DNA from: Symbiodinium natans
Lineage: Eukaryota; Sar; Dinophyceae; Suessiales; Symbiodiniaceae
Reading direction: 5' to 3'
Assembly: GCA_905221605.1 (NCBI GenBank)
Contig: CAJNDS010000424.1
Span: 437,978-501,977, forward strand
DNA length: 64,000 nt
Below the pieces are notes generated by a model. It was not told the origin of the DNA, ran no database searches, and saw only the letters and a list, made by a program, of their open reading frames with translations. Shown here in pieces: positions 20,900 through 30,176 of the stretch (positions within the stretch are counted from its first letter, which is position 1; every line of letters begins with the position of its first letter). A program made the position numbers and the translations under genes.

Positions 20900-21830
20900 T
20901 TGGGGGGGGGGGGGGGTTAGCTGTCAGGGTCTGTTGTGCTTGGTCTCGAAGGGTTCTGCTTGCTCTCTGCAGCACCTTTTGCTCTGTGGGCCCGACTTGT
21001 TCTGTTTGTTGGTCTGTTGTCCTGCTCTGCTGCCATGGACCGTCGCTCTGTGGCCTCTTGGCTCTGTCTGGTTATTTGTTCTGGCTGTGCGTCCGGGTGG
21101 GGAGGGGGGGGGGGTTAAAAATTCGAATCTGAGGAAATGGAGATCTCCTCGGCCATGGCTGGTGCTGGGTCTGAGGCCCCCCCTGACCCGGCCACTGGGC
21201 TGAAATTCCTTCTCCCTCAACCCCACCCCAAGTCTGAACCCCCCCAGAAAGATCTGAGGCTTCTCTGAATTCCTTGCTCCCTGGTGGGGATGGATCTGGT
21301 GCCGCCCCTGGTGTCGTCTCTTGGCACCCAGATTCTGCTTTCCCCCCCCTCTGTAACCTCTCCTCCTTAATTAATTCAGGGTGTTCTGGGTTTGGGGTTT
21401 AGGGTTTCCACCCGGAGGCTGCCGGCACGGGCTCTGGTGCCCCTGGCACTGGCTCTGGTGCCCCTGGGGCTGACTCTGGTGTTTCTTGGCACCAATTTTC
21501 GCTTTAGGGTTTAGGGGTTAATTAGGGTTTAGGGTTTAGGGTTTAGGGGTTTCTGCCTGGAGGCTGCTGGGCCTGGTGGCAATGGCTCTGGCCCGGGCAC
21601 TGGCTCTGGCCATGCTCTGGTTTTTTGGCGGCAACGTTTTCCTTTCCCCCCTCTGCAAACCTCCCCCCTAAAGTAATTAGGCCTCTGGTCCACCCAAGGC
21701 ACCGCAAGGCCCCCACGGTTCTGGTGGCTTGGATGAAGTTCTGCCATCTGGCCCTGTGCCTTTTCTGCAGAGGTGTAATCTGTGGGCTTGGGCTCTGTGG
21801 TTTAATCAGGGTTTAGGGTTGGGGTTGGAA
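20900..21830 (+). other. TCTG-rich coding-like segments, first part of left arm
   Basis: Short open stretches with the codon style of the transposase exons lie between TTTAGGG tracts. One runs from the ATG at 21137 to the TGA at 21268 (43 residues, Pro/Ser/Glu-rich, including MEISSAMAGAGSEAPP). Another starts at the ATG near 21033 (MDRRSVASWLCLVICSG). A phrase TCTTGGCACC(A/C) recurs at about 21319, 21484 and 21951. They may be small exons, or decayed repeats of one. I do not recognise a domain. Confidence 0.35.
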
Positions 21831-22036
21831 GAATTAGGGTTTAGGGTTGGGGTTTAATTAGGGCCAGTTAGGGTTTAGGGTTCTCGGATCTGAGGGGCCT
21901 CTGCCGGCTGGATCTGGGAAGCATTACACTGCCAGGGTGCAGTTTCTTGGCACCCACCAGTAGCCTTTTCTGTAATTAATGAATGTATTTAATATATGGT
22001 TTAATTAGGGTTTGGGGGTTTAGGGTTTAGTGTAGC

Positions 22037-22132
22037 ATGAAGACCCTGCTGAGGGCTCTGGCGCACGAGCTCTGGATCTATGACACTGGCCGGGACGGGC
22101 GCGGATGGGTGCACTCCGCACCCTGTCTTTAA
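22037..22132 (+). CDS. Short coding-like segment, left arm
   Basis: An acceptor-like TTTAGTGTAG precedes the ATG at 22037. 31 codons follow, including MKTLLRALAHELWIYDTG, and end at TAA. The composition is protein-like and TCTG-rich. No domain is recognised. No clear donor lies before the stop. Confidence 0.3.
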   Translation: MKTLLRALAHELWIYDTGRDGRGWVHSAPCL

Positions 22133-22482
22133 GTACTGTTTTTTCTCTAATTAAACCTTACTGAAACCTTAAACCCATATGAATGAAACCCTAAGCCCTA
22201 AACCCATAAGGCTGGGTACAGCCGGCGGTCGGTGCTCTCGAGCAGATTCCGTGGAGAAATGGAACGTTTCCTGCTCTGTGGCGGTGCCTCGCCTATTTTT
22301 GTATTTGGGGTTTAGGGTTTAGTTTGGGTTTAGGGGTTAGGGTTTAGGGTTAGGGTTGAGTGATGGTGTCCCTGGAGGCAATCTGCGCATGTGGGAGCAC
22401 ATCTGTCACTGGACAGCATGGTGGGGTTCTGCTGCCCTAAACCCTAAACCCTAAACCCTAAACCCTAAACCCTAAACCGCGA

Positions 22483-22548
22483 GGCTATCTGGCCCTGTTT
22501 GTCTGCCAGAATGAGTTGCTGTACTCTGGCGTCCAGGAGGACCTATAG
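22483..22548 (+). CDS. Short coding-like segment, left arm
   Basis: 21 open codons (GYLALFVCQNELLYSGVQED) begin directly after a CCCTAAA tract (22437-22478) and end at TAG. A GT lies inside at GGC|GTCCAG and could be a donor. Confidence 0.3.
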   Translation, partial: GYLALFVCQNELLYSGVQEDL

Positions 22549-22634
22549 AATCCCTAAGTGTCCCTTAATAACTAGGGTTTAGGTTTAATAGGGTTGAGGG
22601 TTTAGGGTTTATAGGGTTTGGGTTCTTTTCCTGA

Positions 22635-22733
22635 ATCTCGACCCTGGAGGATCTGCCGATGGACATGCTGCAGCGCATCAATGACAACTGCCGGTGGGCC
22701 TACAATCTGCTTCTGGGATTCTCAACAGTCTAG
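22635..22733 (+). CDS. Short coding-like segment, left arm
   Basis: Open codons after a TGA at 22632-22634 read TLEDLPMDMLQRINDNCRWA and continue to TAG at 22731. AACA|GTCTAG just before the stop could be a donor. TTTAGGG-type tracts flank it on both sides. Confidence 0.35.
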   Translation: MSTLEDLPMDMLQRINDNCRWAYNLLLGFSTV

Positions 22734-22812
22734 TGTATCTTAGGGTTTAGTTAATCAGGGTTGAGGGGTTGATGAGGGTTTCGGGTTTAATTAGGGTTTA
22801 ACTAGGGTTTGC

Positions 22813-22935
22813 CATCTGAGGTCTGATGTGTTTCTGGCTCGCAATGCCCTGAACTCTGGCCAGGAGGTGGGTGATTGGACCCTCTGGCTCCAGAGCTGTT
22901 TCTTGTCTGGTACTGGTCTCTTTTTGCCTTTCTAA
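22813..22935 (+). CDS. Short coding-like segment, left arm
   Basis: 40 open codons (LRSDVFLARNALNSGQEVGD, then WTLWLQSCFL) run to TAA at 22933. Strong TCTG content and a balanced residue mix argue for a coding past. No start codon is evident. Confidence 0.35.
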   Translation, partial: HLRSDVFLARNALNSGQEVGDWTLWLQSCFLSGTGLFLPF

Positions 22936-23012
22936 ACAAGGGTTTTATGCAAGCCCTAATTAATTAATGAAGCCCTAAACCCTAAACCCTACACCCTAAA
23001 CCCTCATCCTAG

Positions 23013-23110
23013 GCTTGGTCGACATGAAGCAACATCAGACGTATTTGCGTGACCTGGCGGCCTTTAACCAAAGGAGCTGGGCCAACCTTGTCGACCAGGC
23101 CTGGGATTGA
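23013..23110 (+). CDS. Short coding-like segment, left arm
   Basis: An acceptor-like CTCATCCTAG at the end of a CCCTAAA tract is followed by LVDMKQHQTYLRDLAAFNQR and a few more codons (SWANLVDQAWD) to TGA at 23108. The acceptor looks as if it grew out of telomere-type sequence. Confidence 0.35.
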
Positions 23111-23198
23111 GGGCTCAGGGCTTTGGAGTGTTTAGGGTTTAGGGTTTAGGGTTTAGTTAATTTGGGTTTATTGGGTAGTATTGTGAGCCCCTTTTCAG

Positions 23199-23270
23199 GT
23201 CTGGTGGCCTGACGCATACATGCGACCCCAGCTGCCAGCTCTGGGCTCGTCTGCTGCCCCCTCTGGCTGA
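23199..23270 (+). CDS. Short coding-like segment, left arm
   Basis: CCCCTTTTCAG is a good acceptor. 23 codons (VWWPDAYMRPQLPALGSSAA and PSG) end at TGA. Two further acceptor-led TCTG-rich pieces follow, at about 23369-23432 (CCTGACAG) and 23579-23640 (CTTCTGGGCAG). A relative of the latter lies at 24978-25040. Confidence 0.3.
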   Translation, partial: VWWPDAYMRPQLPALGSSAAPSG

Positions 23271-23644
23271 GGCCCTTTCAAGTTTTGGGTTTGGGGTTTA
23301 AACCCCCTAACTAAACCCTAAACTCTAAACCCTAAACCCCGCAACCTAAATCTGGTTTTGTTCGGGACCCTGACAGGTGTCTGCGACTCTGGCTGGTGCA
23401 TCTCTGAACCCTGCTCCGGTCGAGGCGACAAGGGTTTAATTAGGGTTTACTTAGGGTTTAGGGTTTAGGGTTTAACCCGATGGGTGAACTTTTCTGAATC
23501 CTCCTCCCTAACTAAACACCAATGCAACCCTAAACCCTAAACCAACTTTCCCTAAACCCTTTTAATCCCTCCTTCTGGGCAGGATCTGCTGAGATCTGGT
23601 ATCTGATCTCTCTTTTATCTGGCCGAGGCCAGATCTGGAAGGGG

Positions 23645-24560
23645 GGGGGGAGGGGGGTGGTTTAGGGTTTAGGGTTGAGGGTTAGGGTTGAGGGTTTAGG
23701 GTTTAGGGTTGAGGGTTTAATTCGGGTTGAGGGTTGAGGGTTTAGGGTTGAGGGTTTAGGGTTGAGGTTTTAGGGTTTAATTAGGGTTGAGGGTTTAGTG
23801 CACTAGGGTTGAGGGTTTAGTTATAGGGTTCAGGGTTTAGGGTTTAATTAGGCTTGAGGCCTAAACCCTAAACCCTAAACCCTAAACCCTAAACCCTCAA
23901 CCCTAAACCCCCAACCCTAATTACGGTTGAGGGTTTAATTAGGGTTCAGGGTTGAGGGTTTAGGGTTGAGGGTTTAGAGTTTAATGAGGCTTGAGGGTTG
24001 AACCCTAAACCCTAAACCCTAAACCCTAAACCTAAACCCTAAACCCTAAACCCTAAACCCCCAACCCTAATTACGGTTGAGGGTTTAATTAGGGTTGAGG
24101 GTTGAGGGTTTAGGGTTGAGGGTTTAGGGTTGAGGTTTTAGGGTTTAATTAGGGTTGAGGGTTTAGTGCACTAGGGTTGAGGATTTAGTTATAGGGTTCA
24201 GGGTTTAGGGTTTTATTAGGCTTGAGGCCTAAACCCTAAACCCTAAACCCTAAACCCTCAACCCTAAACCCCCAACCCTAATTAATTACGGTTGAGGGTT
24301 TAATTAGGGTTCAGGGTTGAGGGTTTAGGGTTGAGGGTTTAGAGTTTAATGAGGCTTGAGGGTTGAACCCTAAACCCTAAACCCTAAACCCTAAACCCTA
24401 AACCCTAAACCCTAAACCCCCAACCCTAATTACGGTTGAGGGTTTAATTAGGGTTGAGGGTTGAGGGTTTAGGGTTGAGGGTTGAGGGTTAATTAAGGGT
24501 TGAGGGTTTAAACCCTAATTAAACCCTAAACCCTAAACCTTTAGGGTTGAGGGTTAAGGG
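23645..24560. repeat. Telomere-type array with two long duplicated blocks
   Basis: TTTAGGG, TTGAGGG, TTAATTAGGG and CCCTAAA/CCCTCAA units alternate in both orientations. A block of about 365 bases (about 23,690-24,060) recurs at about 24,105-24,420, with the shared phrase TTTAGTGCACTAGGGTTGAG at about 23793 and 24160. The array is therefore itself duplicated. Confidence 0.85.
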
Positions 24561-24860
24561 TTATGTGTATATATATATATGTTTATATATATATATATGT
24601 ATGTATATATATACACATGTATATTCATATAATTATATAATTTCTCACCATATATAAATATGTGTATAAATATAAATACAAATATAAATATAAATATAAA
24701 TAAATAAATATATATATATATATACAATTACAAGGAGGGTTTAGATGATATGTTTTTATTTTTTCTGTGTATATACACATATATATATATATATATGTAT
24801 CTATACATATATACATATATGATTATATAGAATTACATATGTATAAACACGAACACAGTC
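24560..24860. repeat. AT-rich microsatellite
   Basis: (TA)n, (ATAAAT)n and related tracts run from about 24568 to 24845. An open frame on the minus strand here encodes only Ile/Tyr-rich low complexity and is not a gene. Confidence 0.9.
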
Positions 24861-24864
24861 CCTC

Positions 24865-24865
<1 letters not shown>

Positions 24866-24922
<57 letters not shown>
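24866..24922. repeat. Homopolymer of 57 C
   Basis: An uninterrupted run of C joins the AT microsatellite to a CCCTAAA tract. The exact length may be an assembly or polymerase artefact. Confidence 0.9.
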
Positions 24923-25375
24923 TATGCGGCTCAACCCTAAACCCTTAACCCTTAACCCTAAACCCTAATTAATATGGGCAGGCTCTGCTGAGATGCCACG
25001 CTCTGATCTGAAGAGCAGACCCTGCTGGCTCCCGCTGTTAGGGTTTAATGGTTTAATTAGGGTTTAGGGTTTAGGGTTCAGGGTTCCAGGGTTCAGGGTT
25101 CAGGACTTAGGGTTTAACTTGTTTAGGGTTTAGTTAGCTGGGGTTTCTGTTTTGTTTTGTTTCTGTTTTGGAGCGGTCGAGCTCAGCTTTTTTAAGAAAG
25201 CAAGCACGCGATGTCTGAAGGTGCCCAAAACAATCTGGTTGCAAGTGCAGCTGCATGTCTGTCGCACACATGTCTGGATTGAACATTTGGTTGACAAATT
25301 TATTGTTGTCTGCACATGAAAAGTTTCGGCTGGCCTTAATTACTGTTCTTAAAATTTTGGGACTCTGAGAGAGCC

Positions 25376-25717
25376 ATGGGCAAAGTTCTGAAGAAACCTT
25401 CTGCGAACAAGTCGACAAAGAAGCCTGCTGTGAAGCTTCCCCCGTCTCCTCTTCCTGAGTCTGAGGCGTCTGGTCTGTGCACGCCAGACAAGAAGCCTGC
25501 CCCGCAGACCCCCAAGGCCCCTCTGAAGGAGAAACCTGACGACCTGGGGTACTCTCAACAGTCTCCGGAGTCTGACGCAACCACTCTGCAGATGGAGGGC
25601 GTGAGCGAGGAGGCCCTCTTGAACGCCCCTGAGCCCTTTCTTGGGATCTGGGACAGTCTGTCCGAAGATCAGAAGGATCACCTGCGGAACTTGAACTCTG
25701 ATCCGCTAGCAGAGTAG
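25376..25717 (+). CDS. Small Lys/Pro/Ser-rich protein of the transposon
   Basis: An ATG opens 113 codons to TAG. The N-terminal half is basic (MGKVLKKPSANKSTKKPAVK) and the middle is Pro/Ser-rich. The C-terminal part is acidic and helical-looking (WDSLSEDQKDHLRNLNSD). The frame uses the same TCT-G and NNT-CTG codon pairs as the transposase. It could be an independent accessory protein or a 5' exon of the transposase gene. No family is recognised. The 250 bases upstream are free of telomere-type repeats and could hold a promoter, but no motif stands out. Confidence 0.5.
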   Translation: MGKVLKKPSANKSTKKPAVKLPPSPLPESEASGLCTPDKKPAPQTPKAPLKEKPDDLGYSQQSPESDATTLQMEGVSEEALLNAPEPFLGIWDSLSEDQKDHLRNLNSDPLAE

Positions 25718-25919
25718 TTTAGTTGGCTTCTGTCCAAAGGATCTTGGCCAGTCGCAGGCTGATTTGGCTCACGGCTTGCGCTTAAAAAAACATTCTGCTT
25801 CGCTCCTTGCTTCGCTCGTGTCTGAGACAGTCCTGCTGCAGTTTGAGTTTGGAAGCTCGGTTGATTCTGTTTGGCTGATTTTTTGGCACAGAAGCTGTGT
25901 ACTCTGAAGAGAGTCTAGC

Positions 25920-26336
25920 ATGGCTGCGAATGCTGCTAGCTCTGCTGCCACCTACGCTGCTGTTCTGACTCTGAAGCGACGCTTCGGGTTCTGCGAAGAA
26001 GCTGCAGTCGAGATCTGCGCCTTTCTCGATCTGCCTGGCTGCGACAAGTGGTGGTGTCTGGCCACTGGTGAGCAATTCACCGATCTGGCTGACGGAGGCT
26101 CTGCTCGGAGCTGGACACTTTCTGGGTGGCTCTGCAGCAGACGAGATATCTCTGTCGGATCTCGTCTGTGGCTGCCTTGGGCCTCTCGGGTCCATGTGAT
26201 GTCTGCAGAAGACATCTCTGAGCTGGGCCACTCTGAGGCCCAGACCCCCACTTCTGAGCGTTCTTCTGTCTGCGAGGCGGACTCTGAGTGGGAAGACGTA
26301 GAGGGCTCTGAGTCTGAGACTTCGGTAGCTCTGTGA
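25920..26336 (+). CDS. Small transposon protein with Trp/Cys-rich middle and acidic tail
   Basis: An ATG opens 138 codons to TGA. It has an Ala-rich start, a middle with FLDLPGCDKWWCLATGEQF and WLPWASRVHVM, and a strongly acidic C-terminus (SEWEDVEGSESE). The frame is TCTG-rich and on the same strand as the transposase. The last codons are duplicated just downstream (26318-26400), so the end of the gene is a small tandem duplication. Function unknown; the acidic tail could be an interaction or activation segment, which is a guess. Confidence 0.5.
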   Translation: MAANAASSAATYAAVLTLKRRFGFCEEAAVEICAFLDLPGCDKWWCLATGEQFTDLADGGSARSWTLSGWLCSRRDISVGSRLWLPWASRVHVMSAEDISELGHSEAQTPTSERSSVCEADSEWEDVEGSESETSVAL

Positions 26337-26400
26337 AGCAGCCAAGCAAAAGGTTTTGAATCTGAGACTTCTGTGGCTCTGTAAAGCAGCGAAGCAAAAG
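26318..26400 (+). repeat. Direct duplication of about 42 bases
   Basis: TCTGAGACTTC(G/T)GT(A/G)GCTCTGT and AAGCAGC(C/G)AAGCAAAAGG occur twice in a row, the first copy containing the stop of the upstream frame. Confidence 0.7.
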
Positions 26401-26483
26401 GTCGGAGGAGTCTGAGGGATGGAGGTTCTTGCCCCGTCTGTTGACTGCCTGGCTTCTGCAGATAAGGCACCTCTCTGCCACTC

Positions 26484-26804
26484 ATGTTTTTGTTCTGCAG
26501 GCAGGCCATTTTGGCCACAAGACTGCTTGTCTGTAAGGCAGCTGTGGAGATTTCTTCTTCTGAAGATGAAATGGCTCAGCAGCCTGAGACCGCAAGGTCT
26601 GCTTTGGTTCTACCCTCTGCAAGCTCTGCTCTGGTACCAGCAGACCCAGCAGACAAGTCTGGAGGCAGCTTAGCTTCTCTGTGTGCTTCTTGCTTGAGAG
26701 ATGAAGTTAAGGAAGCCCTGCTCTCAGATTTCTGGCAATTTCCTGAATTCCAGGATCCGGAGGCTGAAGTCTTAAGCTTCAGGGGTTCTTGTCTTGAGAC
26801 TTAG
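26484..26804 (+). CDS. Small open frame or exon of the transposon
   Basis: 106 codons run from ATG (or from a TTTTTGTTCTGCAG acceptor ending at 26500) to TAG. It contains an acidic patch (VEISSSEDEMAQQPE) and a Cys-containing stretch (LASLCASCLRDEVKEALL). The last 20 codons are the first unit of the 56-bp minisatellite read as protein (FPEFQDPEAEVLSF). It may be an upstream exon of the transposase gene. Confidence 0.35.
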   Translation: MFLFCRQAILATRLLVCKAAVEISSSEDEMAQQPETARSALVLPSASSALVPADPADKSGGSLASLCASCLRDEVKEALLSDFWQFPEFQDPEAEVLSFRGSCLET

Positions 26805-26866
26805 ACCAGGGCCCGAAGGCTGAAGTCTTAAGCTTAAGGGACTCTTGTCTTGAGACTTAATTACAG

Positions 26867-27055
26867 GAAGCCATTTAAACTTAAGGCTTCTTGGTCCCCC
26901 CCCCCCCGTCGCCGAATTCATTATTGCCACCCTTTATTATTGTCATTTTCGAGGCCCGTAAGGGGTACCCTTGCCGGACTTGTTTTCGAGCTCCGGCGGA
27001 TAAGGATTTTAGTAAGGAAACCGAGCTTTCAGACCTGTGCCGGTTTCCTGAATTC
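26867..27055 (+). repeat. Internal copy of right-end-like sequence
   Basis: CCGAATTCATTATTGCCACC (26912-26931), with CCCTTTATTATTGTCA and CCGGACTTGTTTTCGAGC after it, resembles 33091-33170 near the right end in the same order. It splits the minisatellite into 26755-26866 and 27057-27862, so a small related sequence may have inserted or been duplicated here. Confidence 0.4.
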
Positions 27056-27056
27056 C

Positions 27057-27862
27057 AGGACCCGAAGGCTGAAGTCTTAAGCTTCAGGGACTCTTCTCTT
27101 CAGACTTAGACCAGGGCCCGAAGGCTGAAGTCTTAAGCTTCAGGGACTCTTCTCTTCAGACTTAGACCAGGACCCGAAGGCTGAAGTCTTGAGCTTCAGG
27201 GACTCTTCTCTTCAGACTTAGACCAGGACCCGAAGGCTGAAGTCTTAAGCTTCAGGGACTCTTCTCTTCAGACTTAGACCAGGACCCGAAGGCTGAAGTC
27301 TTGAGCTTCAGGGACTCTTCTCTTCAGACTTAGACCAGGACCCGAAGGCTGAAGTCTTAAGCTTCAGGGACTCTTCTCTTCAGACTTAGACCAGGACCCG
27401 AAGGCTGAAGTCTTAAGCTTCAGGGACTCTTCTCTTCAGACTTAGACCAGGGCCCGAAGGCTGAAGTCTTAAGCTTCAGGGACTTTTCTCTTCAGACTTA
27501 GACCAGGACCCGAAGGCTGAAGTCTTAAGCTTCAGGGACTTTTCTCTTCAGACTTAGACCAGGACCCGAAGGCTGAAGTCTTAAGCTTCAGGGACTCTTC
27601 TCTTCAGACTTAGACCAGGACCCGAAGGCTGAAGTCTTAAGCTTCAGGGACTGTTCTCTTCAGACTTAGACCAGGACCCGAAGGCTGAAGTCTTAAGCTT
27701 CAGCGACTCTTCTCTTCAGACTTAGACCAGGACCCGAAGGCTGAAGTCTTAAGCTTCAGGGACTTTTCTCTTCAGACTTAGACTAGGACCCGAAGGCTGA
27801 AGTCTTAAGCTTCAGGGACTGTTCTCTTCAGACTTAGACCAGGACCCGAAGGCTGAAGGATC
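27057..27862 (+). repeat. Minisatellite, 56-bp unit, about 14-15 copies
   Basis: The units contain GACCCGAAGGCTGAAGTC, TTAAGCTTCAGGGACTC and TTCTCTTCAGACTTAGACCAG. They vary by single bases (CTCTTC, CTTTTC or CTGTTC; TTAAGC or TTGAGC). Each carries CTGAAG and CTTCAG around a 7-base loop, so each can form a small hairpin. Two earlier units lie at 26755-26866. The unit is not a multiple of three and contains TAG, so the array is not coding as a whole. It sits directly before the transposase exon, probably in an intron or leader. Confidence 0.95.
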
Positions 27863-27912
27863 GTCTGAGGGACTCGATCTTGTCTTTTTCTTCTTCTTGA
27901 TATTATTCTCAG

Positions 27913-29774
27913 CACTCTGCCAAGTTCTTCTGCTGGCAGGCTTCTGGCCGCGGACTGAGAAGCAGACGACCTTGCTGCGGTTCTGCAAGCCTGACCACCC
28001 GGAAGCTTACCTGCCGGCTCTGCGAGACAAGCCCGCTCCGCAAGCCAAAGGCAGGCCTATGTCTGAGGCCATGAAGCAGGTTCTCAGAGAAGTTGCATCT
28101 GAGCAAGCTGCTAAAGCAGCCTCTGAGAAGCGGCGCCTCGAGCAATCTGGTGTTCGCCAAGAGTTTGAGAGGAGGCGGAGGCAGGGCGGCAGGCCCAAGG
28201 GCCGCAGGGCCAGCCGTAGCTCTGAGATGCCTCTGGCGGTCCAGCATGCTCTGACGCTGAAGATGAAGAAAGCGCTGCCTGACTTCAGCTCTGAGCACAC
28301 CTTGCTGACAGCGATGAGCAAGAAGATGGGCTTGTCTTTGATGAAGGTCCGGAAGATCTGGCAGCGCAGAGACATTCTGGCGAGGTTGCAGAAGCACCAT
28401 GGCTTCGCTCTGCAACCTCACGTCTCTACTGGGGCCAAAGGCCTGAAGAGGACTGCGACGCAGCGCCGGTATCGTGGATACCGTCTGCCTGGTGGTGGGA
28501 GGAAGTCTGCCTTCACGGCTGTCCGAGACAGTCTGCTTGTCTGGTTTGAGACCCAGCGCTGCCACGGCCACTCTGTCAAGAAGGTCCACATTCTGGAGCA
28601 GTGGCGTCTGCTGATGACGAAGGAGCTTCTGGATCTGCGGCAGCAGTCTGAGGCTGCTGTGGACCGCCACGAGCGAGCCGCTCTGCTTCAACTGGTCTCT
28701 GAAGGTGAGAAGCAGCTCAAGTCTTCTGCGGTGGACTCTGGAAGGAACCGTCTCAAGCAGTTGATGAAAGATCTGCGAGCGAAGGACATGGTCCCGGACC
28801 TGAAGACTCAGGTCTCTGAGGTTGACGAGGTGGTTCGTGCAAAGTTGACCTACCAGGCCCTGGACCACACCCTCTGGTTGACCTGTTTCGGCCCTGAGGC
28901 AGAACTGCGGGAAAGGGTCAGCAAACCTGCTGTTCTGCGTGCCAACCTGCAGTCCATGGTCCTGCTCTTCGCCGACCAGGTGCCCCTGTGGTTGAAGTCT
29001 GGTTCTGAGAAGGAGGTGTATGCGAAATGGGAGTCTGACCCGTACCCGCAGTCTCTGCTGAGACAAGAGCTTCTGGACCACCACACCCGCACTCTTGCTG
29101 ACCGGACCTCCGACAGCCAGGTGCCGCCTCTGCTGTCGGCTGAGCTGCCTGCTGTGACTGAGAAACGCAAGAACTCTGGACAGCGTCAGAAACGGTCTTT
29201 TGCTGACCCTGATGCACACAGGTACCGTCTGACGTACGAGGCCAGACAGGGTCTGTACAACCTCTGCTCCGATGCTCCTCTTGTGGGCAAGGTGCTGCCG
29301 GGTCTGTTAGTTGTTCATGGAGCGCATGCTCGATTGAACAACATAGACTCTGCTGGCAAGTTCATCTCTGATGAGACCTTCGAATACAACGGCACTCTGG
29401 TGGTGCGGAAGGCGAAGACCTCTGCCGGCCGTCTGCTCTTTGGCTGGCGGAAAGCCAGACAGTCTGACCCAGAACTCTTCAGACGTATCTCTGTGATGAG
29501 TCAGCCGTCTGCGAACGTAGATGGCGTCATCTACGTCTGGGCCCAGCAGGAGCTGGCGGCTCTGACGCCTGTCTGCATCCAGCAGCGAGACTGCTACGCT
29601 GCGGCCTGGTCCTCCTCTGCCGCCGAGTCTCTGCTTTACAGCAACCATCTGCAGACCATTATTGGTCCTAAGATGACTGCGAGTCTGCAGTTGACTGACA
29701 CAGACTTCTCTCGGAGCTTCAAGAGTCTGTGTCGCTCTGAAATGGATCGTCTGAGGCCAGCAAGGGGTTTCTGA
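27913..29774 (+). CDS. DDD transposase, pogo/Fot-like, main exon
   Basis: Residue numbers here count from 27897, where the frame opens. That first codon is not ATG, and a TTTTTCTTCTTCTTG...TTCTCAG acceptor ends at 27912, so the exon likely begins at 27913; the first in-frame ATG is 28059. Residues about 117-165 look like a helix-turn-helix (MSKKMGLSLMKVRKIWQRR). Residues 199-240 resemble the CENP-B/Tc5-type DNA-binding helix set (GGRKSAFTAVRDSLLVWFET). By eye the catalytic triad is D360 (LLFADQVPLWL), D565 (QQRDCYAA) and D601 (QLTDTDF), with 35 residues between the last two as in Fot-type DD35D enzymes. It would bind the element's ends and cut and rejoin DNA in the nucleus. The 3' border is unclear: the frame stops at 29774, and a donor before that (perhaps GC-type in CTGAG|GCCAGC) would join it to the exon at 29834. 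Confidence 0.7.
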
Positions 29775-29833
29775 AGTGTCTTCAGGGTCTCTGAGCGATT
29801 GTTTCTTCTGAAGCTCATCTGTTCCCTTGTCAG

Positions 29834-30069
29834 GCATGCTGGCCAGACAGCTCTGTTCGCCTCTGGGAACAAGGAGATCTGGCACTGCTCCCACCTCGAT
29901 CTGATCCGCTGTGTGGTCTCTGCACAAGACGAGATGTCTCGCAGGCAGGACGAGAAGGACTGGATCGTTTCTGGTCTGAGGCGGAATGGCATTCTGGCTT
30001 ACAAGCCTGACTTGAGCTCTGGCAAACTGGTGCCTCTGACGGATGCAGAGTGCTGCGGCCAAAGCATGG
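29834..30069 (+). CDS. Transposase gene, second exon
   Basis: Acceptor GTTCCCTTGTCAG is followed by HAGQTALFASGNKEIWHCSH and a basic, Gln-containing stretch (SAQDEMSRRQDEKDWIVSGL) up to CCGQSMG. The donor is G|GTCTTTAGG at 30069/30070. It leaves one base that joins the two bases of the next exon as GGC (Gly), so the phases agree. This is good support for a 107-base GT-AG intron (30070-30176). Confidence 0.55.
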
Positions 30070-30176
30070 GTCTTTAGGCTGCATATATTGAGGTCTGACG
30101 ATTTCATAACGATCTGATGCTTCTGTAACTGGCACTCTGTCTTTCTTAACTGACGACGTAGCTTTTTCTTTTGCAG

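Noticed and set aside
24625-24816. Ile/Tyr-rich frame
   Set aside because: Translation of an AT microsatellite.
25760-25785. Dinoflagellate spliced-leader relic (TTTGGCTCA)
   Set aside because: Only a nine-base partial resemblance without the flanking leader sequence.
27057-27862. CRISPR-like array
   Set aside because: The 56-bp units are adjacent without unique spacers, so this is a minisatellite.
27909-29219. 436-codon frame on the minus strand opposite the transposase
   Set aside because: Shadow of the GC-rich transposase exon. Its Leu/Arg/Gln-rich reading has no motif, while the plus strand has the catalytic and DNA-binding motifs.
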